Shown: positions 34,736-42,607 of the stretch, in pieces
Numbering within the stretch: the first letter of the stretch is position 1
Layout: every line of letters begins with the position of its first letter
Assembly: GCA_045589455.1 (NCBI GenBank)
Contig: JAZNPC010000066.1
Span: 1 to 64,000 of the forward strand
DNA: 64,000 bases
DNA from: RGIG990 sp045589455
Lineage (GTDB): Bacteria > Verrucomicrobiota > Kiritimatiellia > RFP12 > UBA3636
Reading direction: 5' to 3'
The notes under the pieces: generated by a model
Told to the model about the DNA's origin: nothing
Database searches by the model: none
Seen by the model: only the letters and a program-made list of their open reading frames with translations
Position numbers and translations under genes: made by a program

Positions 34736-35992
34736 ATGAAGAAATTTTTTGCTTTAATATATTTATATCTATTTGTATTTGCGCTATTTAGTCATGCTGC
34801 AGATGTTACTATCACTAGTACTGCAGAAAGGGGAGTAAAGCGCTCTATTAGTTTGACAAATGTCCGTACAGACGGTTCCTCGGCTGCTGTTGAATTTATA
34901 TCTATCCTCAAAAACGATTTAATACTTTCTGGTTGGTTTGTTGAGACACAGCCTTCTTCTGCATCTATTTTAATAAGTGGCGAAATTCGTGGTGGAGCGA
35001 ATGTTTCATATAATTTGAATGTTTCTTGGTTAGCTAATACACGAACTCAAAACTTTTATAAATCTATTTCATCTAGCCGTTTGCGCATGGGGGCACATGA
35101 GCTTTCAGATAGATTAACCGAGGTTCTCACTGGTAATCCAGGTATGGCTTCCTCTCGAATTTTGTTTGTTGGTCGCCGAGCAAATTCAAATCCTGATGTG
35201 TATGTTTGTGATTCTGATGGTCAGAATGTTGTTCAGATTACTCGTGATAATAAACTTTGCCTATCACCAAACTGGATTCCAGAAAAGAATGCATTCTTGT
35301 ATACCTCTTGGTTCTCAGGAAAGCCTGCTGTCTATAAGGTTGACTTAAATACAAATGCTCGTGATTTGATAAGTAGCTATCCAGGTATGAACCAGGGTGC
35401 AGTTCAATCACCAAATAACGATTGGTTAGCCTTAGTATTGTCTCGCTCAGGAGGTGTAGATTTGTATCTAATGGGCATAAAAGACAAGCAATTAAAGCGA
35501 GTAACAGAAAGCAAACGCCATAACGAATCTAGTCCAGCCTGGTCAGCAGATGGAAAAAGATTAGCTTTCGTAGATGATAGCAGAGGAGCTCCTCAAATCA
35601 AGATTATGACTCTTGAGCAATTGTTTGCTAGTGTAAATGTTGGTCCAGCAGTATATGGTTTTAAGGAGAGTGTTGCTCCGGAGTGGAGCGATGATGGTAG
35701 AATTGCATTTTGTGGTAAAACCTCACAGCACAACCAATATGGAATTTACATAATGGAGCCAACCGTTAATTCTAAGGCAAACTCCACTATGCTTATAAGC
35801 CCTAAAGACAATGCAGATTATGAGGATCCTTCATGGGCTCCAGATAATCGTCACATCGTTTGTACTCGGACATTGAATTTTAAACGTCAGCTAGTTGTTT
35901 TAGATACAATGGGAGATCCTCCTCGTGTGCTATTAAATTTAGCTGGAGATTGGTATTTGCCTGCATGGTCTGATAGTCTAATCAGTCGTTAA
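34736..35992 (+). CDS. tolB: TolB-like periplasmic beta-propeller
   Basis: A 418-residue exported protein with signal peptide ending at FSHA. The TolB N-terminal domain (about 25-130) is followed by WD40/PD40-like propeller repeats from about 140: ILFVGRRANSNPDVYVCDSDG, SPNWIPEKNAFLYTSW, SPAWSADGKRLAFVDD, DPSWAPDNRHIVCTR. TolB binds Pal and helps keep the outer membrane joined to the cell wall at division. pal follows after a 40-base gap, which supports the assignment. tolQ, tolR and tolA are not in this window. Confidence 0.9.
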   Translation: MKKFFALIYLYLFVFALFSHAADVTITSTAERGVKRSISLTNVRTDGSSAAVEFISILKNDLILSGWFVETQPSSASILISGEIRGGANVSYNLNVSWLANTRTQNFYKSISSSRLRMGAHELSDRLTEVLTGNPGMASSRILFVGRRANSNPDVYVCDSDGQNVVQITRDNKLCLSPNWIPEKNAFLYTSWFSGKPAVYKVDLNTNARDLISSYPGMNQGAVQSPNNDWLALVLSRSGGVDLYLMGIKDKQLKRVTESKRHNESSPAWSADGKRLAFVDDSRGAPQIKIMTLEQLFASVNVGPAVYGFKESVAPEWSDDGRIAFCGKTSQHNQYGIYIMEPTVNSKANSTMLISPKDNADYEDPSWAPDNRHIVCTRTLNFKRQLVVLDTMGDPPRVLLNLAGDWYLPAWSDSLISR

Positions 35993-36032
35993 TGCATGCT
36001 TTAAAATAAAACAAGACAGAAAGAAGAAATAC

Positions 36033-36596
36033 ATGGAAATGCTAAAGAAATATGCTTCAATGGCAATTATGCTAGTGGTAGCAGCAATGTTTACCGGATG
36101 TTTCACAACAGATGATCCAACAGTTCCAGGTGCCGGTGGAGATGAATTTATACCTGGTGTTGACCCATATGGTCTAGATGGTGGTACTCTAGACGGAACA
36201 TATGTTGAAGGAGATATTCCGCTATCAGATGTTAATTTCCAAGATTTAAACACTGTAGAAATTCAATTTACACCAGTTTATTTTGGATATAATACATTCA
36301 CAATTCCTTCTGCAGAAATGGATAAGGTAAATGCTCTTGCAGATCTTATGATTGCTGAGCCAAGTTACTTACTTCTTATTACCGGACACTGTGACGAGCG
36401 TGGCACAATTGAATACAATATCTCTTTAGGTGAGTATCGTGCACAAGCAATCCGTGATGTATTAGTTCAGCTAGGTGTTTCACCTGATAGAGTTCAGACA
36501 ATTAGTATGGGTGAAGAAATGCCTGTAGATACAGGTCACAACGAGGCTGCTTGGCGACTAAATCGTCGTGGCGAGTTCACCTTCTATACACGATAA
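36033..36596 (+). CDS. pal: Peptidoglycan-associated lipoprotein Pal
   Basis: A 187-residue outer-membrane lipoprotein. The signal (MLKKYASMAIMLVVAAMFTGC) ends at the lipobox cysteine. Residues about 75-187 form an OmpA-type peptidoglycan-binding domain: VYFGYNTFTIPSAEM, ITGHCDERGTIEYNISLGEYRA, and the closing NRRGEFTFY. The aspartate and arginine that bind diaminopimelate are in the GHCDERG and NRRGEF segments. Together with TolB it forms the outer half of the Tol-Pal system. Start ATG 36033 or 36039 cannot be separated. A terminator hairpin follows at 36614-36644. Confidence 0.95.
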   Translation: MEMLKKYASMAIMLVVAAMFTGCFTTDDPTVPGAGGDEFIPGVDPYGLDGGTLDGTYVEGDIPLSDVNFQDLNTVEIQFTPVYFGYNTFTIPSAEMDKVNALADLMIAEPSYLLLITGHCDERGTIEYNISLGEYRAQAIRDVLVQLGVSPDRVQTISMGEEMPVDTGHNEAAWRLNRRGEFTFYTR

Positions 36597-36613
36597 ATTT
36601 CTTATTGTTTTTG

Positions 36614-36657
36614 CAATGGCTTATCATGTTTAGATAAGCCATTGTCTGTTATTTTTT
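36614..36657 (+). terminator. Terminator after pal
   Basis: A perfect 12-bp stem CAATGGCTTATC / GATAAGCCATTG with the loop ATGTTTA is followed by TCTGTTATTTTTT. It separates pal from the metal permease gene. Confidence 0.7.
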
Positions 36658-36678
36658 GAAATAAATAGGAGCACAACA

Positions 36679-38379
36679 ATGAAATCACGACGTATTGTGT
36701 TTTGCTTAATAATAACAGCAATATTAGCGCTTTTATTTTTGTTGCCGATCTTTTTGGTAGTAAAGGGAGGTTTTTGGACAGAAGAGGGATTTACCCTTAA
36801 GTATCTGTTCGGAGTCTTCCGTAATCCTATTTATGCAGAAGGGTTAATTAATAGCTTTGCTATTGCTGCTGGAACAACCTTTCTTACAATATGCATAGCT
36901 CTTCCTCTTGCATGGATTTCTCACAAATATGATTTTCGAGGAAAAGGCTTTTTTTCTGCATTAATTTTAGTGCCAATGATTTTGCCTCCTTTTGTTGGTG
37001 CAATTGGTATGACTCAAATCCTTGGTAGATATGGTGTATTAAATGCGGTTCTTGGCACTAGCATTGATTGGCTTGGACAGGCTCGCTATCTTGGTGTGAT
37101 CGTTATACAAGCATTAACACTTTATCCAATTTTATACCTCAATACTACAGCTGCTTTGGCCAATATTGATCCTGCAATGGATGAAGCTGCTGCAAATATG
37201 GGGTGCCCAGCATTTAAGCGCTTTTTTAAAATAACTCTTCCTTTAATCATGCCAGGTCTCTTTGCTGGCGGTACTATTGTTTTTATTTGGAGTTTTACTG
37301 AGCTTGGCACGCCATTGATGCTTAACTACACAAAGTGTGCGCCAGTACAGGTGTTTGATGCACTAAAAGAAATTGGCTCAAATCCATTTCCATATGCACT
37401 TGTTTTTGTGGTCTTGTCTTTCAGCGTATTACTTTATGCATTGGGTAAATTTGCTTTTGGTAGAAATAATTTTGCCATGCAGGGTAAGGCCGCTGTTAAT
37501 TTTACACCAGAAAAACTCTGTGGCGCTCGCATATTAATTGCTCTTGTGCCATTTACGATTGTTTCTTTCTTGGCCTTGTTACCACATTTTGGTGTAATTC
37601 TTACGAGCTTAAGTGCTCCCGGTTCATGGTATAAAACTGTCCTACCATCAGTGTTTACTGCGTCGAACTATACTGAGGTCTTAGGTCACGAAATGGCTGT
37701 TTCTTCAATTTCTAACAGCTTGCTATTTGCATCTATTGCTGTTGTCGTAAATCTAATTTTAGGTGTCTCAATAGCTTTTATAGTTGTTCGTTCAAAGCTT
37801 AAATTTGCTGGAGTGCTTGATGCATTAGCAATGATTCCGCTTGCTGTTCCTGGCTTGGTAATGGCTTTCGGGTATTTAGCAATAAGCTCTTGGTTGTCAA
37901 ATTTAGGCTATGTTCGCTCTAATCCATTTTTATCCACGATTTTTGATGTTCGCGTGAATCCGACACTTTTCCTTGTGATAGCTTATGCTGTTCGAAGACT
38001 TCCTTATATGGTCCGTTCAGCAGTTGCTGGACTTCAGCAAACCTCAGAAACCTTTGAAGAAGCTGCAGCAAATTTAGGTGCATCGCCATCAGTTACATTA
38101 AAACGAATTACATTGCCATTAATTACGGCAAATTTAATAGCCGGAATTTTATTAGCTTTTGCTTTTAGTATGCTTGAGGTTTCAGATAGCTTGATGCTTG
38201 CTCAGCAAGCAAACTACTATCCAATTACAAAAACAATTTATGAGTTGTTCCAGCTCCTAGGAACAGGAAAGTATATTGCATCTGCATTAGGTGTTTGGGC
38301 AATGGTATTTTTGACCGTTACTATTGCTGGAGTAAGTATACTTTTAGGTAAGAAAATGGGTGCTATATTTAGAGTTTAA
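36679..38379 (+). CDS. Iron(III)-type ABC transporter permease
   Basis: A 566-residue permease with two tandem binding-protein-dependent transport domains and about twelve membrane helices. The cytoplasmic EAA loops are seen twice, as EAAANMGCPAFKRFFKITLPLIMPGL (about residue 170) and EAAANLGASPSVTLKRITLPLITANL (about 475). This is the FbpB/SfuB layout used for ferric iron, and also for thiamine or phosphonate; the substrate is inferred. No ATPase or binding protein lies beside it. A second, unrelated metal permease follows after four bases, so the two share a transcript. The leader contains AAATAAATAGGAGCA, as in efp. Confidence 0.88.
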   Translation: MKSRRIVFCLIITAILALLFLLPIFLVVKGGFWTEEGFTLKYLFGVFRNPIYAEGLINSFAIAAGTTFLTICIALPLAWISHKYDFRGKGFFSALILVPMILPPFVGAIGMTQILGRYGVLNAVLGTSIDWLGQARYLGVIVIQALTLYPILYLNTTAALANIDPAMDEAAANMGCPAFKRFFKITLPLIMPGLFAGGTIVFIWSFTELGTPLMLNYTKCAPVQVFDALKEIGSNPFPYALVFVVLSFSVLLYALGKFAFGRNNFAMQGKAAVNFTPEKLCGARILIALVPFTIVSFLALLPHFGVILTSLSAPGSWYKTVLPSVFTASNYTEVLGHEMAVSSISNSLLFASIAVVVNLILGVSIAFIVVRSKLKFAGVLDALAMIPLAVPGLVMAFGYLAISSWLSNLGYVRSNPFLSTIFDVRVNPTLFLVIAYAVRRLPYMVRSAVAGLQQTSETFEEAAANLGASPSVTLKRITLPLITANLIAGILLAFAFSMLEVSDSLMLAQQANYYPITKTIYELFQLLGTGKYIASALGVWAMVFLTVTIAGVSILLGKKMGAIFRV

Positions 38380-38383
38380 GCGT

Positions 38384-39205
38384 ATGCTTGAGTTTGTTCT
38401 TGTTCCTTTATTTTTAGCATTTGCAACTGCAATTGTTTGTGGTGTAGTAGGAACACTTACGGTTGTCCGTTCAAATACTTATGTTGCTGGTGCTGTGTCC
38501 CATACCGTTTTGGCAGGACTTGGTTTTGCGCAATTTTCAAATGCCACTAATTTTTTGTGGTTTCATTTGTCTCCAGATGTTGCTGCTTTATTTACAGCTG
38601 TGATAGTAGCGATAGTAATAGTGGCTCTCCAATTTAATGGCAAGGTAAAACAAGATTCTGCCTTAAGTGCGGTTTGGGCGGTAGGTATGGCTATTGGACT
38701 TTTTTTCCTAACCATAACACCAGGCTATCAAACAGATCTTCTACGTTATATGTTTGGTTCAATAGAAGTTGCTGTTGAAGAGGATGTCTATTTTGTTCTA
38801 GGGCTAGGCTTATTTATTATTTTATGTTGTGCATGTTTTTGGAAAGGCATAATTGCATCATGCTTTAATTCAAACTTGTTAAGATTAAATGGAGGAAGAG
38901 CCTTTTTCTTTGAACTTTTAATGTCTATTTTATCTGCTTTGGCGATTGTTGCGCTTGTAAAGACGGTTGGAATTGTTTTAGTTATAGCATTAATAACACT
39001 ACCTGCAATCGCAGCATTAGGATTCAATTTAAAGCTAGTGCCGGCAATGATAGTTGCATCAATTATTGCTTTTTCTTCGTTAACAGTGGGTATACTTTTC
39101 TCTGCATATTTAAATATTGAAGCGGCAGCACCATCTATTTTGTTTCTTGCTTTATTAGCAATGTTCATTCAAATTACAAAAAGGATAAGAAAAAATGCAA
39201 GATAA
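38384..39205 (+). CDS. ABC-3 family zinc/manganese permease
   Basis: A 273-residue integral-membrane permease with about eight helices (MLEFVLVPLFLAFATAIVCG at the start). The ABC-3 family signatures are GTLTVVRSNTYVAGAVSHTVLAGL (about 20-45) and the late VKTVGIVLVIALITLPAIAAL. The family, including ZnuB, TroC and MntB, imports zinc, manganese or iron as a dimer. ATG 38384, five bases after the previous stop codon, is taken as start; a GTG at 38360 is in frame inside the previous gene. No matching ATPase or solute-binding gene is nearby. Its end overlaps the next gene by 11 bases. Confidence 0.88.
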   Translation: MLEFVLVPLFLAFATAIVCGVVGTLTVVRSNTYVAGAVSHTVLAGLGFAQFSNATNFLWFHLSPDVAALFTAVIVAIVIVALQFNGKVKQDSALSAVWAVGMAIGLFFLTITPGYQTDLLRYMFGSIEVAVEEDVYFVLGLGLFIILCCACFWKGIIASCFNSNLLRLNGGRAFFFELLMSILSALAIVALVKTVGIVLVIALITLPAIAALGFNLKLVPAMIVASIIAFSSLTVGILFSAYLNIEAAAPSILFLALLAMFIQITKRIRKNAR

Positions 39206-39821
39206 ATTTAAGTTTTTTTGTGGACTAATTGTAACCTGCTTAACTGTTTTTGCTCATGCAGGGAGCATTGGTGGTTATTGTGGAAAAATAGATACAGACA
39301 CATTGGGTGATGCTAGTATTGTGGGTGGATATACAACACTCGATATTGTTCCTTTTGTAGATTTGTATTTTAGTGGGTCTTATGTTTCAGATTTTGATGC
39401 TTTTGAAACGAATGTCGGTAGCTCATTCCTTGGTGAATTAACCAAACGCTACGAGATTGATGATTTCCATTTAGTTCCATTGGAGGCTGGTGTTTTAGTA
39501 GAATTTGGTTTGTTAGATTTGATTGAGATTTATTGTGGAGCGGGTTTTTCATATTATGTACTTCCATCATTTTCTTTGCAGTCTACCAATTCATCCTTTG
39601 AAAAAGATGTTGATATTAGCAATCTAATTGGATGGTGGGGTAAGGCAGGTATTGCTATTGGTGTACCACATTTGAAGGTTTTTGCAGAAGCAAAATATAC
39701 CAGCCTTGATACTCATAATATTGATATTGATGTTCAAACAAACTCTTTCTCATATAAAGATACTATTGAAATTGATTTTTCTAACGTTCAACTACTTGTT
39801 GGTGCACGTTTAGAATTCTAA
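39195..39821 (+). CDS. Outer-membrane beta-barrel protein, copy 1
   Basis: A 208-residue exported protein with a signal peptide ending at FAHA. Alternating hydrophobic strands fill the mature part (VPFVDLYFSGSYVSDF, GVLVEFGLLDLIEIYCGAGFSYYV), and the chain ends VQLLVGARLEF, with the terminal aromatic residue typical of proteins assembled by the BAM machine. AAGGAT precedes ATG 39195, overlapping the permease gene by 11 bases. A paralogue follows immediately. The function is unknown; a small porin or structural barrel is the simplest reading. Confidence 0.8.
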   Translation: MQDKFKFFCGLIVTCLTVFAHAGSIGGYCGKIDTDTLGDASIVGGYTTLDIVPFVDLYFSGSYVSDFDAFETNVGSSFLGELTKRYEIDDFHLVPLEAGVLVEFGLLDLIEIYCGAGFSYYVLPSFSLQSTNSSFEKDVDISNLIGWWGKAGIAIGVPHLKVFAEAKYTSLDTHNIDIDVQTNSFSYKDTIEIDFSNVQLLVGARLEF

Positions 39822-39840
39822 AAAAAAAAGGAGCTAAAAT

Positions 39841-40467
39841 ATGAAAAAAATATTAACAATTGTTTTGGGCGTTGTTGTTTCTAGCCTTGTTTATGCAGAA
39901 AATCATATAGGAATCGGTGGTTATTATGGCTATGCATCTCCTGCTGATTTAGGTGATGGACAAACCTATGGTTTGTATTTGGATTGTGATTTTAATGATA
40001 ACTTTACAGGAAGAATGGGCTTTGGATATATGACTGGCTTTGAAGTAAAGGATTACGATAGAGATTCATTTATCGGTTATGTTGGTCAGACATTTCATCT
40101 AGATGATATCGATATTGGTGCATTTGAGATTGGAGGAATTGTAAAGTTTCATCCAATTGAAGACTTTGTCACAATCTATTGTGGCTTAGGTTTAACAGCA
40201 TACTATATCCCTGATATTAATATTTATGGTAGAAATTATAGAGAGGATGTTACTGTTGAATTTGATTCAACTGTTGGTGTTTGGGGTACCGTTGGTGTAG
40301 AAATCGGAAGTCAAAACTTTAAAGTGTTTGTTGAACTAAAGGGAACATGGGCAGACAATCCAAATGTTGATATAGCAATTGAGGATTGGTACCGTGGCTA
40401 CTATGGTGATGTAAAGGTAGATTTGACTAATGTTCAAACATTAGCTGGAGCACGAATTGTCTTCTAA
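39841..40467 (+). CDS. Outer-membrane beta-barrel protein, copy 2
   Basis: A 208-residue exported paralogue of the preceding gene. Matching positions include a GGYYGYASPADLGDG start (copy 1: GGYCGKIDTDTLGDA), DLVTIYCGLGLTAYYIPDI-like strands, here DFVTIYCGLGLTAYYIPDI, and the end VQTLAGARIVF. The terminal phenylalanine again marks a BAM substrate. An AAAGGAG sits ahead of ATG 39841. The two barrels are tandem duplicates of equal length that have diverged strongly, which suggests different ligands or immune-driven divergence. The function is unknown. Confidence 0.8.
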   Translation: MKKILTIVLGVVVSSLVYAENHIGIGGYYGYASPADLGDGQTYGLYLDCDFNDNFTGRMGFGYMTGFEVKDYDRDSFIGYVGQTFHLDDIDIGAFEIGGIVKFHPIEDFVTIYCGLGLTAYYIPDINIYGRNYREDVTVEFDSTVGVWGTVGVEIGSQNFKVFVELKGTWADNPNVDIAIEDWYRGYYGDVKVDLTNVQTLAGARIVF

Positions 40468-40996
40468 TTTGACAAAAAAAGAGTGGCGAGCTAAGGCTCG
40501 CGCCTTGGTTTTAGAACATGCTCAAGCCGTTGGCGTTGAGCATGTTTCTCGTATTTTAAATTCTCCTGAATTTATTTCATCTAAAGTAGTTGCGCTATAT
40601 TTTTCTGTTCCTACAGAGCCAACAACAGAGCCACTTTTTAAGGCTGCATTTTCTGCAGGGAAGAGAGTGGTTGTTCCTGTTTATGATGCTACTACTGGAC
40701 TTTATAACTGGGGGGAATATTTTTCAGAAGATGAGTTAATAATTGCTCGTTATGGTATTGTTGAACCCAAAGCACCACAAAAAATAAATCCTCATGATAT
40801 AAATGTTTGCTTTTTGCCAGGTCTTCTTTTTGATGAAAGAGGTGTAAGATTAGGGCATGGAGGAGGCTTTTATGATAGACTATTGTCTCAGTTAGATTCT
40901 ACAACACCAATTATCGGGATAGCATTTCGATGGCAAATTGTTGAAAAACTACCATTTGAAGACCATGACATTATCTGTTCTAAGGTAATTTATTAG
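40457..40996 (+). CDS. 5-formyltetrahydrofolate cyclo-ligase
   Basis: A 179-residue enzyme that converts 5-formyl-THF to 5,10-methenyl-THF with ATP, recycling folate. The C-terminal signature is LPGLLFDERGVRLGHGGGFYDRLL, and VPTEPTTEPL and the basic N-terminal KKEWRAKAR are also typical. The start is TTG 40457: GGAG at 40447-40450 is six bases upstream and there is no ATG before the conserved part. The gene overlaps the barrel gene by 11 bases, so translation is likely coupled. The family is also known as MTHFS (YgfA/FthC). Confidence 0.9.
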   Translation: MSSNLTKKEWRAKARALVLEHAQAVGVEHVSRILNSPEFISSKVVALYFSVPTEPTTEPLFKAAFSAGKRVVVPVYDATTGLYNWGEYFSEDELIIARYGIVEPKAPQKINPHDINVCFLPGLLFDERGVRLGHGGGFYDRLLSQLDSTTPIIGIAFRWQIVEKLPFEDHDIICSKVIY

Positions 40997-41026
40997 TGCA
41001 ATTACTAGTTTTTTTCAATTAGTTTG

Positions 41027-41055
41027 TTGTATTCCTTTTATAAGTGTGTTAGAAT
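41027..41055 (+). promoter_or_regulatory. Promoter of the TPR membrane gene
   Basis: TTGTAT (41027-41032) and TAGAAT (41050-41055) are separated by 17 bases, 32 bases before ATG 41087. Confidence 0.5.
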
Positions 41056-41086
41056 ATTTCTATAATTAATATTGATGGAGTTGTTT

Positions 41087-42004
41087 ATGCCAAATTTAAC
41101 AAAAAATAAGATAATTTTTGGAGTAGTAGCAATTGTGATTTTGATTGTTGTGATTGCTGTAAGCTGCTCTTCTTGTAATAGAGAATCATTTGAGGATGCA
41201 GTGCGTTTTGGACAAATGGATTTAGAAAAAGGCAATTATGAGGATGCTATTTACCATTTAGAGCGAGCTGCAGATTTGGAGCCAGAAAACGTAACTGTTT
41301 TGGTTAATCTTGGTATGGCATATTTTATGGCTGAACAATTTAATTCTGCTGCTAATACCTTTGAGAAGGCTGTTGGGGTTGAACCAACAGAGGAAATGCT
41401 TGAGGCGCTTGCAGTTGCAAGACTAAAGCAAAATTCATATGATGAAGCAATTGACGTTTATACCCGTGCAATTACAGAGTTTGGTAGAAAGCCAGATTTG
41501 ATTGCCGGATTAGCTGCTTGTCATATGTTAAAGGGCAACAAAAAGCACGCATCCGATTTGTTGAAAGAGGCAATTAGCGATGATCCAAATAATCCTGTTG
41601 CCCGATACAATATGGCTGTTTTAAAGGCAGATAATAATGAGATTGTCGAAGCAGCAAATAATTTTATCGTGTTCTTTGATTTTGCAGATCCAGTTGCAAA
41701 TGCTGAACAACTAGAACAGGCACGTCTTCGTTTTGCAACCCTTGCAGAAATTTATCCTAAAGAAAAAAAAGCTGAGGCGCAAGAGCATTTTACAGCCGCA
41801 GTAGGCTACTATAAGCAACAAAATTATGTTGCAGCTTTTAAAGAAACATTGATTGCAACAAGCTTGAATCCAACAGATCCAAACTTTATTGCTTTCCTAA
41901 GTGGAATTTGCAAAAAGGTAGGAAAATTGGAAAATGTTGACCGTCTAAATAACCGCTTAAAGAATGGCTTCCCGGAATATTTGCAGTCAATTAATGCTAA
42001 ATAG
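41087..42004 (+). CDS. Membrane-anchored TPR protein
   Basis: A 305-residue protein with an N-terminal membrane anchor (KIIFGVVAIVILIVVIAVSCSSC, residues 7-30); it could also be processed as a lipoprotein at one of the cysteines. TPR units follow: LEKGNYEDAIYHLERAADLEP, MAEQFNSAANTFEKAVGVEP, LKQNSYDEAIDVYTRAI and KGNKKHASDLLKEAI. GGAG lies six bases before ATG 41087. It is the first gene of a run of membrane proteins (CvpA-like, GYF_2, CPBP). It probably docks other envelope proteins; no partner is identified. Confidence 0.82.
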   Translation: MPNLTKNKIIFGVVAIVILIVVIAVSCSSCNRESFEDAVRFGQMDLEKGNYEDAIYHLERAADLEPENVTVLVNLGMAYFMAEQFNSAANTFEKAVGVEPTEEMLEALAVARLKQNSYDEAIDVYTRAITEFGRKPDLIAGLAACHMLKGNKKHASDLLKEAISDDPNNPVARYNMAVLKADNNEIVEAANNFIVFFDFADPVANAEQLEQARLRFATLAEIYPKEKKAEAQEHFTAAVGYYKQQNYVAAFKETLIATSLNPTDPNFIAFLSGICKKVGKLENVDRLNNRLKNGFPEYLQSINAK

Positions 42005-42100
42005 TTAATTCTGCCATATTCCTTGTTTGCATAATAACTCCAAAATTTTATTTTATTTCTTAAAGAAATTGAATTTTAAAATACTTTATGGAGGTAACCG

Positions 42101-42601
42101 ATGACTATAAATAATTTGTTTGCTTTTTTAGGAAATCTAAGCATGTACCATTGGTTGGATATAGTAGTAGTAGGTGTTGCTATATTTTTCATTATTTTAG
42201 GCATTGTTAGAGGAATCTCTGGTAGTATAGCTAAGGTGTCAGCATATTTAACTACATTTGCTTTAGGTATGTGGTGTTATAACACAATTCGAGCATCTTG
42301 GTTGACTGCTAATACATATCCATCAAAAATTGGAGCTTTTGTTATCGCAAGTTTAATTGGTTTGGCAGTTGGCGTTGCTGTTGGTTTGTTAGTGGCTAAA
42401 TGCCTCAGATTAATTGTTGTTCAACCATACGATTCAATTTTAGGAATATTTACTTCTTTGTTCTGTTATTCTGTAATTTTGCTTTTCGTATTTTTTGTTC
42501 TAAAATTAACACCTGTTAATGTTAATGAAATCCGTCAAAATTCCTTTTCAGGTATGATGGGATATGCAATATTAGATGCATTTTTGTTAGAGGAATCTTA
42601 A
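42101..42601 (+). CDS. CvpA-like membrane protein
   Basis: A 166-residue protein with four hydrophobic helices. The segment YHWLDIVVVGVAIFFIILGIVRG near residue 20 and the following helix resemble the CvpA (colicin V production) family, whose members influence envelope homeostasis. The match is by general pattern rather than by several motifs. TGGAGG precedes ATG 42101. The next gene starts six bases after its stop codon, so they are likely co-transcribed. Confidence 0.7.
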   Translation: MTINNLFAFLGNLSMYHWLDIVVVGVAIFFIILGIVRGISGSIAKVSAYLTTFALGMWCYNTIRASWLTANTYPSKIGAFVIASLIGLAVGVAVGLLVAKCLRLIVVQPYDSILGIFTSLFCYSVILLFVFFVLKLTPVNVNEIRQNSFSGMMGYAILDAFLLEES

Positions 42602-42607
42602 AATATA

